From contig NC_090448.1 of the NCBI RefSeq assembly GCF_031143425.1, positions 336,095,177 through 336,159,176 on the forward strand: a DNA stretch of 64,000 nt, written 5' to 3'. The translations under genes were made by a program, and so were the position numbers. The notes under the pieces are model-generated. The model was given only the letters and a program-made list of their open reading frames with translations, made no database searches and had not been told where the DNA came from. The first letter of the stretch is position 1; each line of letters opens with the position of its first letter. This DNA is from Pleurodeles waltl (Eukaryota > Chordata > Amphibia > Caudata > Salamandridae). This document shows positions 1-11,900 of the stretch, piece by piece.

Positions 1-1044
1 TTCTAGGGATAGACTGCGTATTTCTTCTTGAATCAACAAGAGGTTTCTGGTTATTTGTTTGTCTGAGTGAGATTCCTGTTCTCTCTCAAGAAGAGTGGCA
101 CGAGCCTCCAGTTGTATGATTCTGGAGTTGCGGGCGTGTTCCCGAGCACGGATCAGACCTTTGGCTATCCCTCTCATTACTACCTTACTTGCAGCCCATA
201 GGATTCCTGGTGATCTCACCGAGCCCTCATTAGTGATGAAGTAGTCACGCAACTACACCCTTAAACTATCTACCACTTCCTCCTCTTGCAAATGCCATGT
301 GTTTAGTCTCCATATGGGGCGGATCAGCGGGTCAGCCAGGCCCATCCTAAGCCGAACCGGCGCGTGGTCCGAGATCCCACGCGGTAGGATCTCGATGTGA
401 GTGAGGTGTCCACAATCCCTGACTGATACAAATACCAAGTCTATTCTGGACTGTGTGTTGTGGGCTGCCGACCTATGCGTGAATTGTTTGCTTCTCGGGT
501 GCCACACCCTCCAAGCATCGCAGAGCCCTGTTGATGCCATCCATCCTTCCAGACTATTGGACAGTGCCTGTCTATGTGTAGAAGGTCCCCCGCTTGTATC
601 TAGATCTGGGTTTGGGACTGCGTTGAAATCGCCCCCTATTACCGTTTTCCCGGGGGGTAATTCTGCTAGTAACCTTGTCAAATCTTCTAGAGTTTTACGC
701 ACCAAGTTTGGGGGAGCATAAGCGCTCACAATATTCATTGTCTGGCCTTCTACCAAGCCTGAGATTGCCATGTACCTCCCCAGCGGGTCTCTCCATTCTT
801 GTCTCACCACCAGGGGTAGGGAGTGATGTAGCAGTACAGCAACCCCCCTTGAGCCTCTTGTAAACCCTGCATGGAATACCCTGTCAAATCCCTTGCGGGC
901 TAAGAAGGTGCACTGGTTCCCCAAGAGGTGTGTTTCCTGCATCAGAAGTATGTTAGGTTTGTGTCTATGAATGTAGGTGAGTACTGCTGATCTCTTAATC
1001 TTGTCAAGGAGCCCGTTGACGTTCCACGATATTATGTGAGTCAT
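1..1044 (-). pseudogene. L1-A ORF2 N-terminal part: AP-type endonuclease, frameshifted in the linker
   Basis: ORF2 probably starts at the ATG at 1044 (MTHIISWNVNG). The endonuclease nicks target DNA to prime reverse transcription. APE-family active-site residues are visible: Asn in SWNVNG, Glu in QETH, Asp and Asn in GGDFNAVPN, Asp in RIDLVF and the SDH pair in GISDHAPV. The frame stops near 253, but the linker toward the RT resumes in another frame (YFITNEGSVRSPGILWAASK and onward to base 1). It closely resembles the L1 ORF2 linker that has a YF-start and LW-AAK pattern. One frameshift therefore separates an otherwise well-preserved endonuclease from the rest. The RT domain lies outside the window. 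An upstream in-frame extension to 1110 is probably not translated. Confidence 0.85.
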
Positions 1045-1605
1045 CCCCATTCTTTCCCTCTCATCCATCCCCGCCCCAGCCCCCGCAGCCTCTCCCCTGG
1101 ATCCTTCCAATCCTTTCTGTGTCTGAGTGTCCTATCACTATTGTTCCCTGCCGGTATTAGAGACCCTAAACCTACATTGACTATTTCGAACAATAACAAC
1201 AGCCTGCTGGCTGGAAAGAACCAAACATGCCCCCCAACTCCCAACCCACCCCATACTTCACCCCAGAAGCATCTGTCGCCCAATACCAACAGCCTGTTCC
1301 CAAACATAACAAGCTGCTAACTGCTTGTGTCTGAGCTTTGGTGGACCCCTCCATTTTTTCGGATTAAGAAGTGCTTAGGTTTGTAATGCTTGACTCCAAG
1401 CCTGACGACCCTCTCCTTGGTCTCTGGCCTTTCAAGTCTGTCTTTCCTCTCTCCCCCTCTCCGGAGGAGGACTCAGATCACTGGACTCTGTGAGAGATCC
1501 GGGTCATCTACAGTTCCGTGGAGCAGTTCTCTAGGATCCGGGGGGGTCTGGTTCATTTCTTTGTCTCTCGGTCTCACTTCTACCCCCTGTCTTTGGGTTG
1601 ATTCC

Positions 1606-2616
1606 TCAGTGGATCCTCGAGGGGAGCCCGAGATCATCTCCCCCCCCCCCCTCCCTGCGCCTCCTGGAACGAGTTCTTTGGCGAGACCTCCGTGACTGTC
1701 GCTGCCGGTTGCTCCTTTGCTGGCCCGAGAGTGCCAGCCGTCGTTCTCCCTCATTAGGACCCATCGGGACCTCTTCAGTCAGCCACCTCCAGGCCTGATC
1801 TGGGGATTCAAAGAAGTGGGTCTTGTTGCCGTGATCCACCCTTAGCTTGGCCGGGAAGAGGAGACGGTACGGAACTTCCATCGCCCTTAGTTTTTGTTTT
1901 ATTTCTATAAACGAACGGCGTTGCGTTTGAACGTCTTTAGTGTAATCAGGAAACACCATAACTTTGGACCCATCACAATGCAGCTCTCCTTTTGTTCTTG
2001 CCGCCTGGAAAATCGCATCCCTGTCTCTAAAGTTAAAGAGTCTAAGGATCACTGGCCTCGGTGGAGAGCCTGGTGGGGGTCTGGCTTGTAGGGCCCGATG
2101 GGCAAGTTCGATCGCAAACCAGTGTGTCAGAAGATCCCGGGGCAGCCAATACCGGAACCAGTCCTCCAGGAATATGGCCAGAGAGGACGCGGCGGTGTTT
2201 TCGGGCAGTCCCACAATTCTGAGGTTGTTGCGGCGGGATCTATTTTCGGCATCCTCTGCCCTTCGATATAGTTCCGCTGTCCGGGTTGTTAAAGTTGATA
2301 CCTGTGCTTTAAGGGTCGCCAGCTCGTCTTCCACCGTAGAGATCCTGGACTCCGCTTCTGCAATCCTCGCTGTAGCATTGCGAAGGTCCTGGCGCACCAG
2401 GGCCATGTCCACCCTTACTTCCCCAATTTTGCCCTCCACCGCCTCTTGGGAGGAGTGTATTGCTTGAAGAATAGTTGCCAGATCGCTGTTCCCGGTTTGT
2501 TTCTCGTCATTATTGCTGGTCTTTCGGTCCTCTTTCGAGGCTCCGTTGGGCCCCGTGGCGAATTGATCAATGCGCGTTTGCACCGCGGCGGGGCGGGTTT
2601 GCCTATCTTTGCCCAT
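1606..2616 (-). CDS. L1-A ORF1p, RNA-binding chaperone, intact (336 aa)
   Basis: Open from ATG (2616) to stop (1606). L1 ORF1p coats L1 RNA as a trimer and is needed for retrotransposition. Visible parts: a polar N-terminus (about 1-50); a coiled coil (about 55-125) with heptads in the DMALVRQDLRNATARIAEAE region; an RRM-like core beginning RRNNLRIVGLPE (about 128 onward); a C-terminal domain with VMVFPDYTKDVQTQRRSF and PAKLRV (about 215-265); and a basic Arg/Ser-rich tail (about 295-320). The length is normal for the family. The GC-rich 5' UTR precedes it and ORF2 follows after about 560 bases. No internal stop or frameshift is seen, making this one of the best-preserved frames in the window. 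Identification as L1 ORF1 rests on domain order and motifs. Confidence 0.92.
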   Translation of the reverse strand: MGKDRQTRPAAVQTRIDQFATGPNGASKEDRKTSNNDEKQTGNSDLATILQAIHSSQEAVEGKIGEVRVDMALVRQDLRNATARIAEAESRISTVEDELATLKAQVSTLTTRTAELYRRAEDAENRSRRNNLRIVGLPENTAASSLAIFLEDWFRYWLPRDLLTHWFAIELAHRALQARPPPGSPPRPVILRLFNFRDRDAIFQAARTKGELHCDGSKVMVFPDYTKDVQTQRRSFIEIKQKLRAMEVPYRLLFPAKLRVDHGNKTHFFESPDQAWRWLTEEVPMGPNEGERRLALSGQQRSNRQRQSRRSRQRTRSRRRREGGGGDDLGLPSRIH

Positions 2617-3440
2617 TTAACTACCTTGTTGGGCCTGCTTGCAGGATATTTCCTTGCCGCTTATTCCTCGGTTTCTCCCGGAGTTCCCGTTTCTGCCCTT
2701 GTGCTCACTTCTGCTGGTGTGTCAAAGTTCGTCCTTTCGTCCCATGGGCCTCAGCCTTTCTTTATGTCAGCCTTGCCGAAAGGCTCCATTCATCACCTTG
2801 TCCACCTCAGATCTTTATTTCCTTGTGGCCGAGGACTGTTCATCACGAAAAAGGGGGGGGGGGGTGGTTGGGGGGGGACGATAACTCACTCTCCCCCTGC
2901 CCCTGGTCACAAAAGGGGCGATGAGGAAGCGATGAAAAGGTCCCCGCCATCCACCCCCGTCCTTCTGATTCAGCGCCACTTCCCACCGTCCGTGGGGGAT
3001 CGGGCCCTCCCCAGTCGAGGCCTCCCGGTTTCACTGCTTTCTGTCTTCTCCGTACCTGTCAGTTGGGCGCGGGGCATCCGAATCCGAGGACCTCCTCTCT
3101 CCTCCCCAGCCTGCCCGTCATCATCAGATCTAAGCACTGTCTTTGTTTTTTTCCCCCTTCAGGCCGGTCGCCTCCGGTCGCCGCCGCTTCACCGGTGGCG
3201 ATTATGCGGTCTGAGCGCCCGCCATTTTGCGTGCGGGCCGCTCCATCCGTTCTTCACTCCTCCCGGGCCCTCGAGCACCGGACCACAACTCCTCTGCTCC
3301 GGGGGTTGCCCCGATCCTTCTCCGTCTCGTCCCTCCTCCGGGTGGGGCCGATTCGTGCGCGATTCCCGAGCGGATGACGGAGGGGTCCGGAGCACCTTTA
3401 AGGTGCAGCTGCCATCTTGAGGCTCAGGCCACGCCCCCCA
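2617..3440 (-). promoter_or_regulatory. L1-A 5' UTR / internal promoter region
   Basis: About 820 GC-rich bases lie between the L1-A 5' boundary and ORF1. Close to the 5' end, the minus strand carries CAAGATGGCAGC (3410-3420), which contains the YY1-like core AAGATGGC known from mammalian L1 promoters. The second L1 in this window (L1-D) has the same AAGATGGCAGC near its own 5' end (43307-43317). A G/C homopolymer lies at about 2851-2870. Promoter function is inferred from position and from knowledge of L1; there is no direct evidence here. Confidence 0.5.
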
Positions 3441-5340
3441 ATCCTAACATTCTTAAGTTGAAACACCCAACCATACACCAACAGATCCGGTAGTGCTAAC
3501 CCACCTTTTTCCCTCTTCCTCCTCAGCTTTTTCCAAGAAATCCTCACTCCCTTCTGTGCCCAGATAAATGAATTTATCTGTTGCTGAAATTTGCCAATCA
3601 AAACGTTATCAAATAGCAAAGGAATTGTATTGTATAGAAAAGTAACTTTAGGTAAAATTATCATTTTCACTAAATGAATTCTGCCCAGAATTGATAAAGG
3701 TAAATACATCCAATTTTTCATAAGCTTACAACAGTCCCTCATTAACAGAGTAAGATTCACCTCTGCCATTTGCTCAATATCTTGAAGTATCTTATTACCA
3801 AGATACCTCATTTTGTTGTTAATCGTCCAATTCCCCTTACTATGATTCCATGCCACTATTACTGTCTTATCAGCATTTATCCGATAGCCCGATACCTTAC
3901 CGAAATTTTTAATTATTTCCAAGAGAGCTGGTAAAGCTGTGTGTAAATCAGATGTACAAACTAACAGATCATCTGCATAGAGGGAGGCTTTTTTTCCCCC
4001 AGTCCCCATATACAAACAGAGGGATTCTCTTCTCTAATCTAATCCTTCTAGCAAGAGGTTGGATATATAAGTTAAACAATAGTGGCGAGAGTGGGCATCC
4101 CTGTCTCGTGCCCGCTTAATATTTGGATCGAGGAGTCAAACTTCCATTTACCAGAACCCTAGCCACAGGTTTTGAATAGATTAAACGCATCACCCGACAG
4201 AATTTCTCCCCCAAACCATATTCTTTTAAAATGTTGAAAAGAAAAGCCCAGTTCACCCTATCAAATGCCTTTGCAGCATCTAGCATTATTGTCGCTAAAG
4301 GGACACTAACTGAGGTGGCAATGTCAATTGTCCCTATTAAACTCCCTGTCAATTAGTGTAAATGCCTCCCCTTCATAAATCCTTTCTGGTCTTCATGTAT
4401 GAGACCACCCACCACTTTGCTTAATCGCTCTGCCAATAACTTTACAAAGATTTTATAATCAGTGTTCAATAAAGAGATTGGTCTATACGACTCACACCTA
4501 ACTGGACTTTTACCTGGCTTCAAGACCACCGTGATAATAGCGCTATTCCATGATTCTGGTAACGCCTCCCCCTTATCATATCTCCTCAAACAAAACCAAC
4601 TTTATTGGGACGATAGCATCTCCCAACATTTTATATAATTCAACTGTAATACCATCTGGGCCCGCATCCTTTACCCCTCCCCCCCCCCCCCCTTGCATGA
4701 TGGAATTGCTGACTTGATCTCTTCCATCCTAAATTTGTGATCCATCATTTCCTTCTCTATGTCTGAAATTGTAGGGAGTGTATCCGCCTCCAACCAATTT
4801 TGAACCTCCTCATCTGTTACCACAGTATCCTCTTTATACAGATCTGTAAAAAAAGATTGAAAAACCTTCATAATATCCTGGGCACTGAACTGCCTCTGAC
4901 CTGTTTGGTCGGAGATCTCACGGATTTCATTTCTTGTCCTATCAGTCTTAACCTTCCAGGCCAACAATTTGCTGGGATTCTCTCCATATTCAAAATGAGC
5001 CAACTTACTAACATCCCATCGTTTTTTTAACCTGGACTGTAGCAACACCTCTAATTGCAATTTCAAACGAGACTTCCGAGGCTCTAACTGCTCTAAGGAT
5101 TCTAAACCACCTATCTGTACGCGATCACACTCATTCAATTTATTTTCCAGCACCTTCATTTCCAGTCTATACTTCTTATCCCTTAGAACAGTGAGACTCG
5201 TGATTCTGCCTCTTAGAAAAGCTTTAAACGTCTTCCACACCACGCTAATTGAAGCGGAACCTAGTTAAACTTAAAAAAATCCTCTGTCTCTAACAATTGC
5301 AACTTCACCTCCTCCTCCAATAATAATGCTCGATCATACT
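3440..5340 (-). pseudogene. L1-B ORF2 reverse transcriptase region, broken
   Basis: Older L1 ORF2 fragment into which L1-A inserted. In order on the minus strand: pre-RT linker (5243-4671, with HFEYGENPSKLL); RT motifs 1-2 (SYRPISLLNTDYKIF and QKGFMKGRHLH, about 4500-4355); motif A (MLDAAKAFDRVNW, about 4290-4250); motif C (SLYADDLLV, about 3985); and the thumb region with SGYRINADKT and GGLALPDLL. A stop codon at 4353-4355 interrupts an otherwise continuous frame, and further shifts lie near 4020-4110 and 4600-4670, the latter beside a C-run at 4679-4692. The segment ends at about 3440 where L1-A starts and is 5'-truncated near 5340. Endonuclease and ORF1 are absent. Confidence 0.85.
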
Positions 5341-5640
5341 ATGATAATACTATGAGCACTGATCTTGTAACTCTTGAGGGTGCTGTGTCCAAAGCTACTG
5401 ACTTCTCAGTGCTTTGATGACAATTAAAAAAACATTTTACACAATAGTGAGCAGCTCTGAACCTAATCACAAGTAAGGTGTGCAAGGGAACCTCCCACAG
5501 CCACCAAGAGACCCTAGTTGAGAGTAGAAAAAGCCATCACAGCCTCACTGGGTGTGCATGCATGGCATCCAGAGGCCCTTCCTTCATTTTTGAATAACTT
5601 ATTTGTTTTAATAAAAACAGAACAAAAGCTAAGCCCGGCC
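5340..5640. other. Unassigned spacer between two L1 fragments
   Basis: About 300 bases between the truncated L1-B and the start of the GC-richer leader of L1-C. It contains a short A/T-rich patch near 5590-5630. I recognise no coding motif, terminal repeat or poly(A) tail. Confidence 0.4.
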
Positions 5641-8600
5641 CAAAAAACACACACCAAAGGCACTTTCTAAACCAAGTCACTGCACAACTTAGGGGACGTG
5701 GCCAAGAAGGCAGTTGCATCGGATGCTTTAAGAGCTCCTGGGCAGGCCCGATAATTATCCTCTGTAAATTCCGCATCGACCCATCTCGTAGTATAGCGTT
5801 CACTTAACCCCTTACACAAGGTTCATCACTCCAGAGGCTGCGGCTCCTCACCACCCTGCAACGACACCCCCAGGACACTGAGATATTAACTGCAGTAGGC
5901 TGCTCGGGGCCCGGTTGGTGGCTGAGGGGGCTCTGTAATTGCTCACCCGTGTCTGCATGCCTTGTTCAGTTTGCTGAACTCTCCTATTCCAATGGGCCAA
6001 CCAGAGTCCCGCTGCGATTCCCTTTAAGGATTGGGGATGCGGTGCAGTCCACCTCGCTGCTTCCCTCTCTGCCCTGACTGAGGAGAAGCAGCACCACCAG
6101 TGAGCAGCCCAGCCCCACTACATTATTGATGATCATCAGAAGACACCCTGGTGACCACAGAGCCCTGCTACACTGCCTGGATTTGTTTTTGGACTTCTTC
6201 TGACAACCATTCACAGGCCTTCTTGGGGGAGACCTGCTGAGGATTTTAATTGTGGGGGAGCCAGCAGATGAGGTGAGCCCACCACTGATTGTCTGTTGCT
6301 CATTACCAGAAGTGGCCTTGGAAGGCCAACGGTGCCACACAGATACTGCAGTCACATATACCTTTTGGGTTACATTTATAGGTGGTGGCACCTCCTCTGC
6401 ACCTTTGGACGGTAACTGGACTGTGGTGTGATCTGCATCATTAAATCAACTGGCAGTGCGCAGTGTCATGACTTAGTCCTCGCACACGGCTGGCTAAATA
6501 CATATGGGACACACCAGCTGCTTAGCTCCACTAGTGCACTGCTTCACCTGGGCGGCCCGCTGACCTGGCATCGCTGCCTCTGGGATCCAAGGATGAACGT
6601 AGGTAGTGCGCTGTCGGATTACCTACCGGCCGCTTCAGGCTCAGCGCTTGGTGGTATATGAACACTGTAGGCTATAAAGCCATTTTCTTCACCTGTCGAG
6701 GGCCCCTCTGTGGCCTAGTCTCACCTGGTTGGGCTGGCTTTTTTTTGTTTGGGGGGGGGGGGGGAAGATAGTGGTTTACATGAGGACTTCCTGGACTGGG
6801 AGACCCGATTACTGAGAAGTGTGCTGCATGTCACGTCATTACCGTCCTGCGTCACAGGCAGGGAGACCTGTGCAGAGCAGTGCAGGTTCACATTTGGAGG
6901 GGTGCAGCCCTACTGACTGCACCAACTGAAGAGGCCTTTGGAAAGCAATTGCAATCATAGGTTGCTGGCCTATGCGGCACGCCGCGACACCACGCCTACG
7001 TTGAAAACAACCTGACATCATCAGATATTCCCTAGCATCTTCCCCTACAAGGACCTTGGTGTGCTGCCTGTTCCTTTGTCCTTGGTACGATATGCCTCCA
7101 CTGCTCAAACCTTCACATCTTCACTTTGCACTACAGACGCTCCTGGTGGCTGTTTGCCCTCTTTATCTGCCCTGCAGTACTTCTAGGCCAACACAATCCA
7201 AATGTGATCATAGTGAACCTAAAGACGGTAATGAATTGTTGGTCTCTGCTACATCTGCAGACTGAACCCTGGATACTCTACACCACCTAGAGGCTACTCT
7301 TCACACTCATTTCACTCAATTTCACAAGGTCGTGCAGGCCATTTTAGAAAATAAAACCTCCTTGGAGGCCCGGATCAATACGGTCTCGCTTGATGTGAAC
7401 TTACTGAAGGAAGATCATTGCAACTGGCAGATCGGGTGGACAAAACCAAATCCATCCTGACCATGATGAAACCCACTGTGAAGGAACTGCAGGAGCAACT
7501 GAAGAAGATGGGGCATGATGTGACCAGTCTACGTCATATGGCAGAGGACATGAAGGGTGTTCTAGGTGCAAAAACATTTGACTGCTGTGTTTACCTTTAC
7601 AAGCCTAAGGACCCAGTGTGGAATTATTCTTTGAAGAATGGCTGACGACGGCTGTTAGCAGACAAGGTGCCGCATTTTTTCTCCACAGAACAGGCACACC
7701 AGATACCTGGCAGACCGCCTCCCTGTGGCGCCCCACCGCGTCCCCTCATAGCACACCTTCTCAACTACTAGGACCGTGATCAGCTGTTGCAGCAGTTCTG
7801 TGCAAATGGACCTTGGCAAAATAAAAATGCAGTGATAACGGCATACCCTGATTTCACAGCAGAAGTGCAGCACCACCGTGGCCCCTACTAAAAAGTTAAA
7901 CACATTTGTGAACTGAATCTCAAATATGAACTTCTCTTCCCTGTGAAGTTGTGATTAAATGATTGGGAGGAGATTCACATTTTCCTCTCTCCAGATGATG
8001 TATGGATGTGGCTGCATGCCAAAGGACTGGCTCAGGCTACAACTGAAGACTCAAGCACTGGGAATTGACTGGTGTTCAAACCTCAGCGGGCAAAGCTGAG
8101 AACCACCCATTCGAAATCTCGAGACCAGGAAGCAGCGGAGCAAGCTTGAGCAGTGTCAGATGCTTCCCAACATAGCACAGACCACTTTGCTCTCCTGCGG
8201 ACTGCAATTCCGTAGGTTTCTGGATCAGATTTAGGAGATTCACTTTCATCGCTGGACCACATCCTCTGGGGCCCAAAGATCACACCACTGCCTGAAGATG
8301 ACCTATGATGCAGGTAACCAAGGTCCACACAAGGGCATTCCTATATGCTCTATGTGCTGATGGGCCTGGGCACTCACCAGATAAGCTGCAAAGCTTGCAT
8401 AAGCTAGATGGTGACTTATGCTTTGGGCCTTTGCCATGGGACAGCTGGACATTAATTCCTCCACAAGAGACTCTAAAGTGAACATGTTTTGCCTAATATA
8501 TAATGTTACTGTTTTGAGGTTCCAGTTAGGGGGGCAACCCTCCTTAGGGTAACTGAATGGAATGCCCACAAGGTGGTGGTACAGTGTAACTGCATGGCAG

Positions 8601-8700
8601 CCACCTTGGGTGTCCGATGGATACTACAGGATGAACTGATCGCTTCGAGGGAATTACTGGGGCGGGTGGCTGTGGCTTAGGTGGTGGAACTTCCTTGGTT
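5640..8700 (+). mobile_element. L1-C: decayed L1, probable 5' UTR plus ORF1 (plus strand)
   Basis: The anchor is the ORF1 remnant at about 7290-8080. The preceding 1.6 kb is moderately GC-rich, has no conserved frame and carries a G-run at 6750-6765; by position it would be the L1 5' UTR. The 600 bases after ORF1 resemble an ORF1 tail and ORF1-ORF2 spacer only by position. No endonuclease or RT is seen, so the element is truncated or too decayed beyond about 8700, where a minus-strand DIRS remnant begins. The outer limits are approximate. Confidence 0.55.
7290..8080 (+). pseudogene. L1-C ORF1 remnant
   Basis: Several frames must be joined to read it, so it is clearly a pseudogene. The first part (about 7290-7640) is a coiled-coil-like stretch with LEARINTVSLDVNLLKED and an open piece containing VKELQEQLKKMGHDVTSLR. 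Around 7620-7640 there is a FFEEWL-like segment, as at the start of the ORF1 RRM region. Around 7850-8070 the order of the ORF1 C-terminal domain is recognisable: a PDFTAEVQHHR-like string, LKYELLFPVKLW, then SPDDVWMWLHAKGLA. This matches the order seen in the intact L1-A ORF1 (PDYTKDVQTQRR, YRLLFPAKLRV, SPDQAWRWL). It has no predicted function. Confidence 0.7.
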
Positions 8701-8929
8701 ATTATATTTTTTTGCCTCACTGCCAATCGTACTCCCCAAAAGGGTTTTTCTTGGAACTGAAAGGGCAGTTATTGGCTCTGAAAGGGAGAAGTCACTGCAC
8801 ACCTTAATGCAAAAGAGTGACCAGATGCAAAATAATGATTTTACTGGCTCTGCTAAAACCTACGAAAAGTTGATCATTCACTCTTACAGTGTCCAGTCGA
8901 AATAGAAAAACAGCTCACTTAAGGTCCCA

Positions 8930-11900
8930 TCATAAAAAGAGGATCCTCTTCTATGGTAGATTGAGGAAAGGCAAAGAGAGATGAAAGAGTAACACCAATC
9001 CATATACTTCTGGTATTAAAAAAAAAAGATCAAAAGGAAAGAACCAATTCATCTAAGCAGAAGACAGTAAATGGTGACCACATCAAAAGGACCTGCAATT
9101 CCCCAATTCTGCGAGCCACAACCAGGAAGACAGTCTGTAGAAATGTGCATCATTTTGGATGGCGATCTCATGAGAAAATTCAATACTATACTTAAGTACT
9201 GCAGAACCAGGAAGGTTGTGGGTAAGAACATGCATAGTAATCCATAAAAAAAAGAAAAAAAAACAGTGGCCAGAAAGACAAAAATGCAGCCTTTGACAGT
9301 AGAAACTGCCAAGCCCAGTTGTGCAAAGGGCAGGACGTCACACCAACAAACCTCAAATGGGCTAAGTCCTTACTGGCACCAAGTAATACATTTGCTTCAG
9401 CATGCCCACATAGAAGACTTGATGGTTGTATTCCAGGCAGTTAGATGAAATCCACTATCTTTGGCATTAGGATGAAGGCCTCTTACTGGCACCAACAAAT
9501 ATCCATGCATGCAGACTAAGCAACTGAGAATTGTGGTGGAAAAGCAGACCATCCTGCAGAGAAGATCTATCCTGTTGTGCGAGGAAGTAGAGTCCGAAAG
9601 TGACATTTCAACATTTCAGCACACCAATACTTCCTCATCTATACAGGGTGAGCAGGATCTGCTATGTGACATTCATCCTTCCCCTTCTGGAGAACCTTCA
9701 TGAAAAGTGGAGTTGAGGGGGGCAGGGAGTAATGCGTAAAGCATACCCAGCAATCAGGCTATATCAAAGGGGTCCCCACGTAACCACATATTAGAAAGTA
9801 CAGAGTGCAGTACAGGGGTAATTTCCTGTTTAATGTACTAGCAAAATACTTCATTCAGAGAAGTTCCAGCTAGAAATCCACATCCATCACAAAAGGATTG
9901 AGCCCCCATTAGTGATTCTCCAGCGAAATAATATTTAAACCATTCACATTCAGAGTACCTACCAGATGATCTGCAACTGGGAAAATACCTTTGGTCATAG
10001 CACACTTCAATGGCAGGAACTCCCAAGCACAGGGTCTATGAACTTGCTTCACTTTACGCCTGCATGGCCTCAGATGGATGGAAAGAACACATTCAATGCC
10101 AGGCAAAAAGCCCAAGACTACAGTGTCCGTACAGTTCATTGCTGAGCTGTCATCAATTGAACAGGGACCTCAAAATGTAATCTCTCCCGAAGAATTACCC
10201 CAGCCCAAAAAGAAGGCATTCAGAAAAACAGCGAACTGTGGCTGCAAAGGATGGAGAGGATGACATATCAGAAGATTGGAAAAGCATAGGTCTCCTGGCA
10301 AACAGAAAAGCTCTCCTTATGATGAACCACCGTCTTCCCAGACACTACTAAAGTGACCTCAACCACCATTTGGTATGTGGCAATAACAGGATGCACAAGG
10401 CCAAAAGGCAAAGAATGTTCAGAACCATGAGCGGAGTTGGATCCCAAAACATCAGAATACTATCCCGAACATCTAAAATCTTCTGAGGTGGATGAAAAAC
10501 ATTTGCAAATGTAATATCCAGGACTACAGCAATGATGGCAAACTCTGAGCTTGAATGAGCTGGAAGATACATGGACTCCTGAAGTCGTGAGGGAAGCAGC
10601 CACCAAAATCATAACCTTGGTGAAGCCTCACAAAGCAGTTGCATGACCAAAGGACAGAACAGTCAATTGGTAGAGCAGTGATCCAATTGTGAAATGCAGG
10701 CAACATATGTGAGCAGGGAGGATCAACAAATGGAGGTAGGCACCACGGAGGTCCAGGTACTTTGTTGCTGGGTCTGGACCAGCTCAGAGGTTTGCCAACT
10801 GCTTGGCCAGAAAGAACAGTCGAGCAAGCGCACTGTAGCACATTTATTAGCACAAGGAGGAATATGCTTTCTCATCAAACAACATCTGGCCATCAAAATA
10901 CATATCCATTAGGGAGTCTAGATGTCCCCTGAAAAGCCTAAGGAGAACATTATAGCATGTCTGCATGGTGTAGCACCTAAAATAAGAATGATCCATCATA
11001 TCAGCGCACTTAAGCCACATTTCAAAACCTCTTTAGAGACATCTAAGCAATCCTTTACCAGTTTGAAGGACATACTTTTCAGGAGACCCAGGAGGGTAAT
11101 CAAAGCAAGCACTGCTTTTTCGCTCAGGGCACGGCATACCTTCTGTGTGGACACGAGGTGTTGATAGTATGAAAAAGTAGTCTACCAGAAGCACAAAAAA
11201 AAAGAAAATTAAAAAATTAAAAAAAGCTTGCACCCCATGAAGTCAAGACCTTTTGAATCCCAGTCCGCTGGGCCAGAAGTAAAGCACTGGAGTTCAGTTT
11301 TACTGAAGAGGCTTGAACTAGCAAACTTTCTCGGGAAAATGGGTCTAAGAAGTTTGGACTACACAACACAGACTTATGGCACTGCACAGAAGGCCTGTGA
11401 ACTTCCTCAACCGAAAATCTCGCTCTCAGGCGCGAACACTGGTTATAATATTGCTTTGTTAAAGAGCAAAAGAGGTACCAGTGTCACCAAACACTGCTGT
11501 GGAATTTCTGTAACAATGTGGGACTTCAGCTCGGTCAGTAGGAACAGCTCAAGTAACTGACCCCTTCCCACCCCCAGGCTCCCCCTCCCCTTTATGAGCA
11601 AAAGACATAAGTGAATAAACTTCATCAAAAGTAGGACCCAAAGGATATGGAATATAAAGATCTGGAAATGTATAAAGGACGCTGGCATTTTGAAGATCTT
11701 TTTGAAGTAGAGCCCAGCATTCTTGAGATAAGGAAGGAGGTGATTAGCCTCCAAATCCTCATCCTCCGTGTGTCTAAGATCCAACTAGACATATCCAGCA
11801 CACTTGAGTCTAAGCCACATTGTTCTTCCATATTTGCAAACCTCCAGAGTCTGTGGAAGGCACTCAGCAAGAAGATGGTCTTCAGAGGAAGCTTTCACTT

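Larger units (their letters stand above)
1..3440 (-). mobile_element. L1-A: L1 LINE, 5' half, 3' end outside the window
   Basis: Reading on the minus strand from 3440 down: a GC-rich 5' UTR, a complete ORF1, a spacer of about 560 bases, then the start of ORF2 with its endonuclease domain. The order and protein content are those of the vertebrate L1 clade. The 5' end lies close to 3440, where L1-type leader sequence containing AAGATGGCAGC meets the reverse-transcriptase coding sequence of another, same-strand L1 (L1-B). L1-A therefore inserted into L1-B. The 3' end and poly(A) tail would lie left of base 1, so the target duplication cannot be tested. Confidence 0.9.

Noticed and set aside
2446..3420. 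Open frame of 324 codons on plus across the L1-A 5' UTR
   Set aside because: Antisense to a GC-rich L1 leader with few stop codons; no motif. L1 leaders often have such chance frames.
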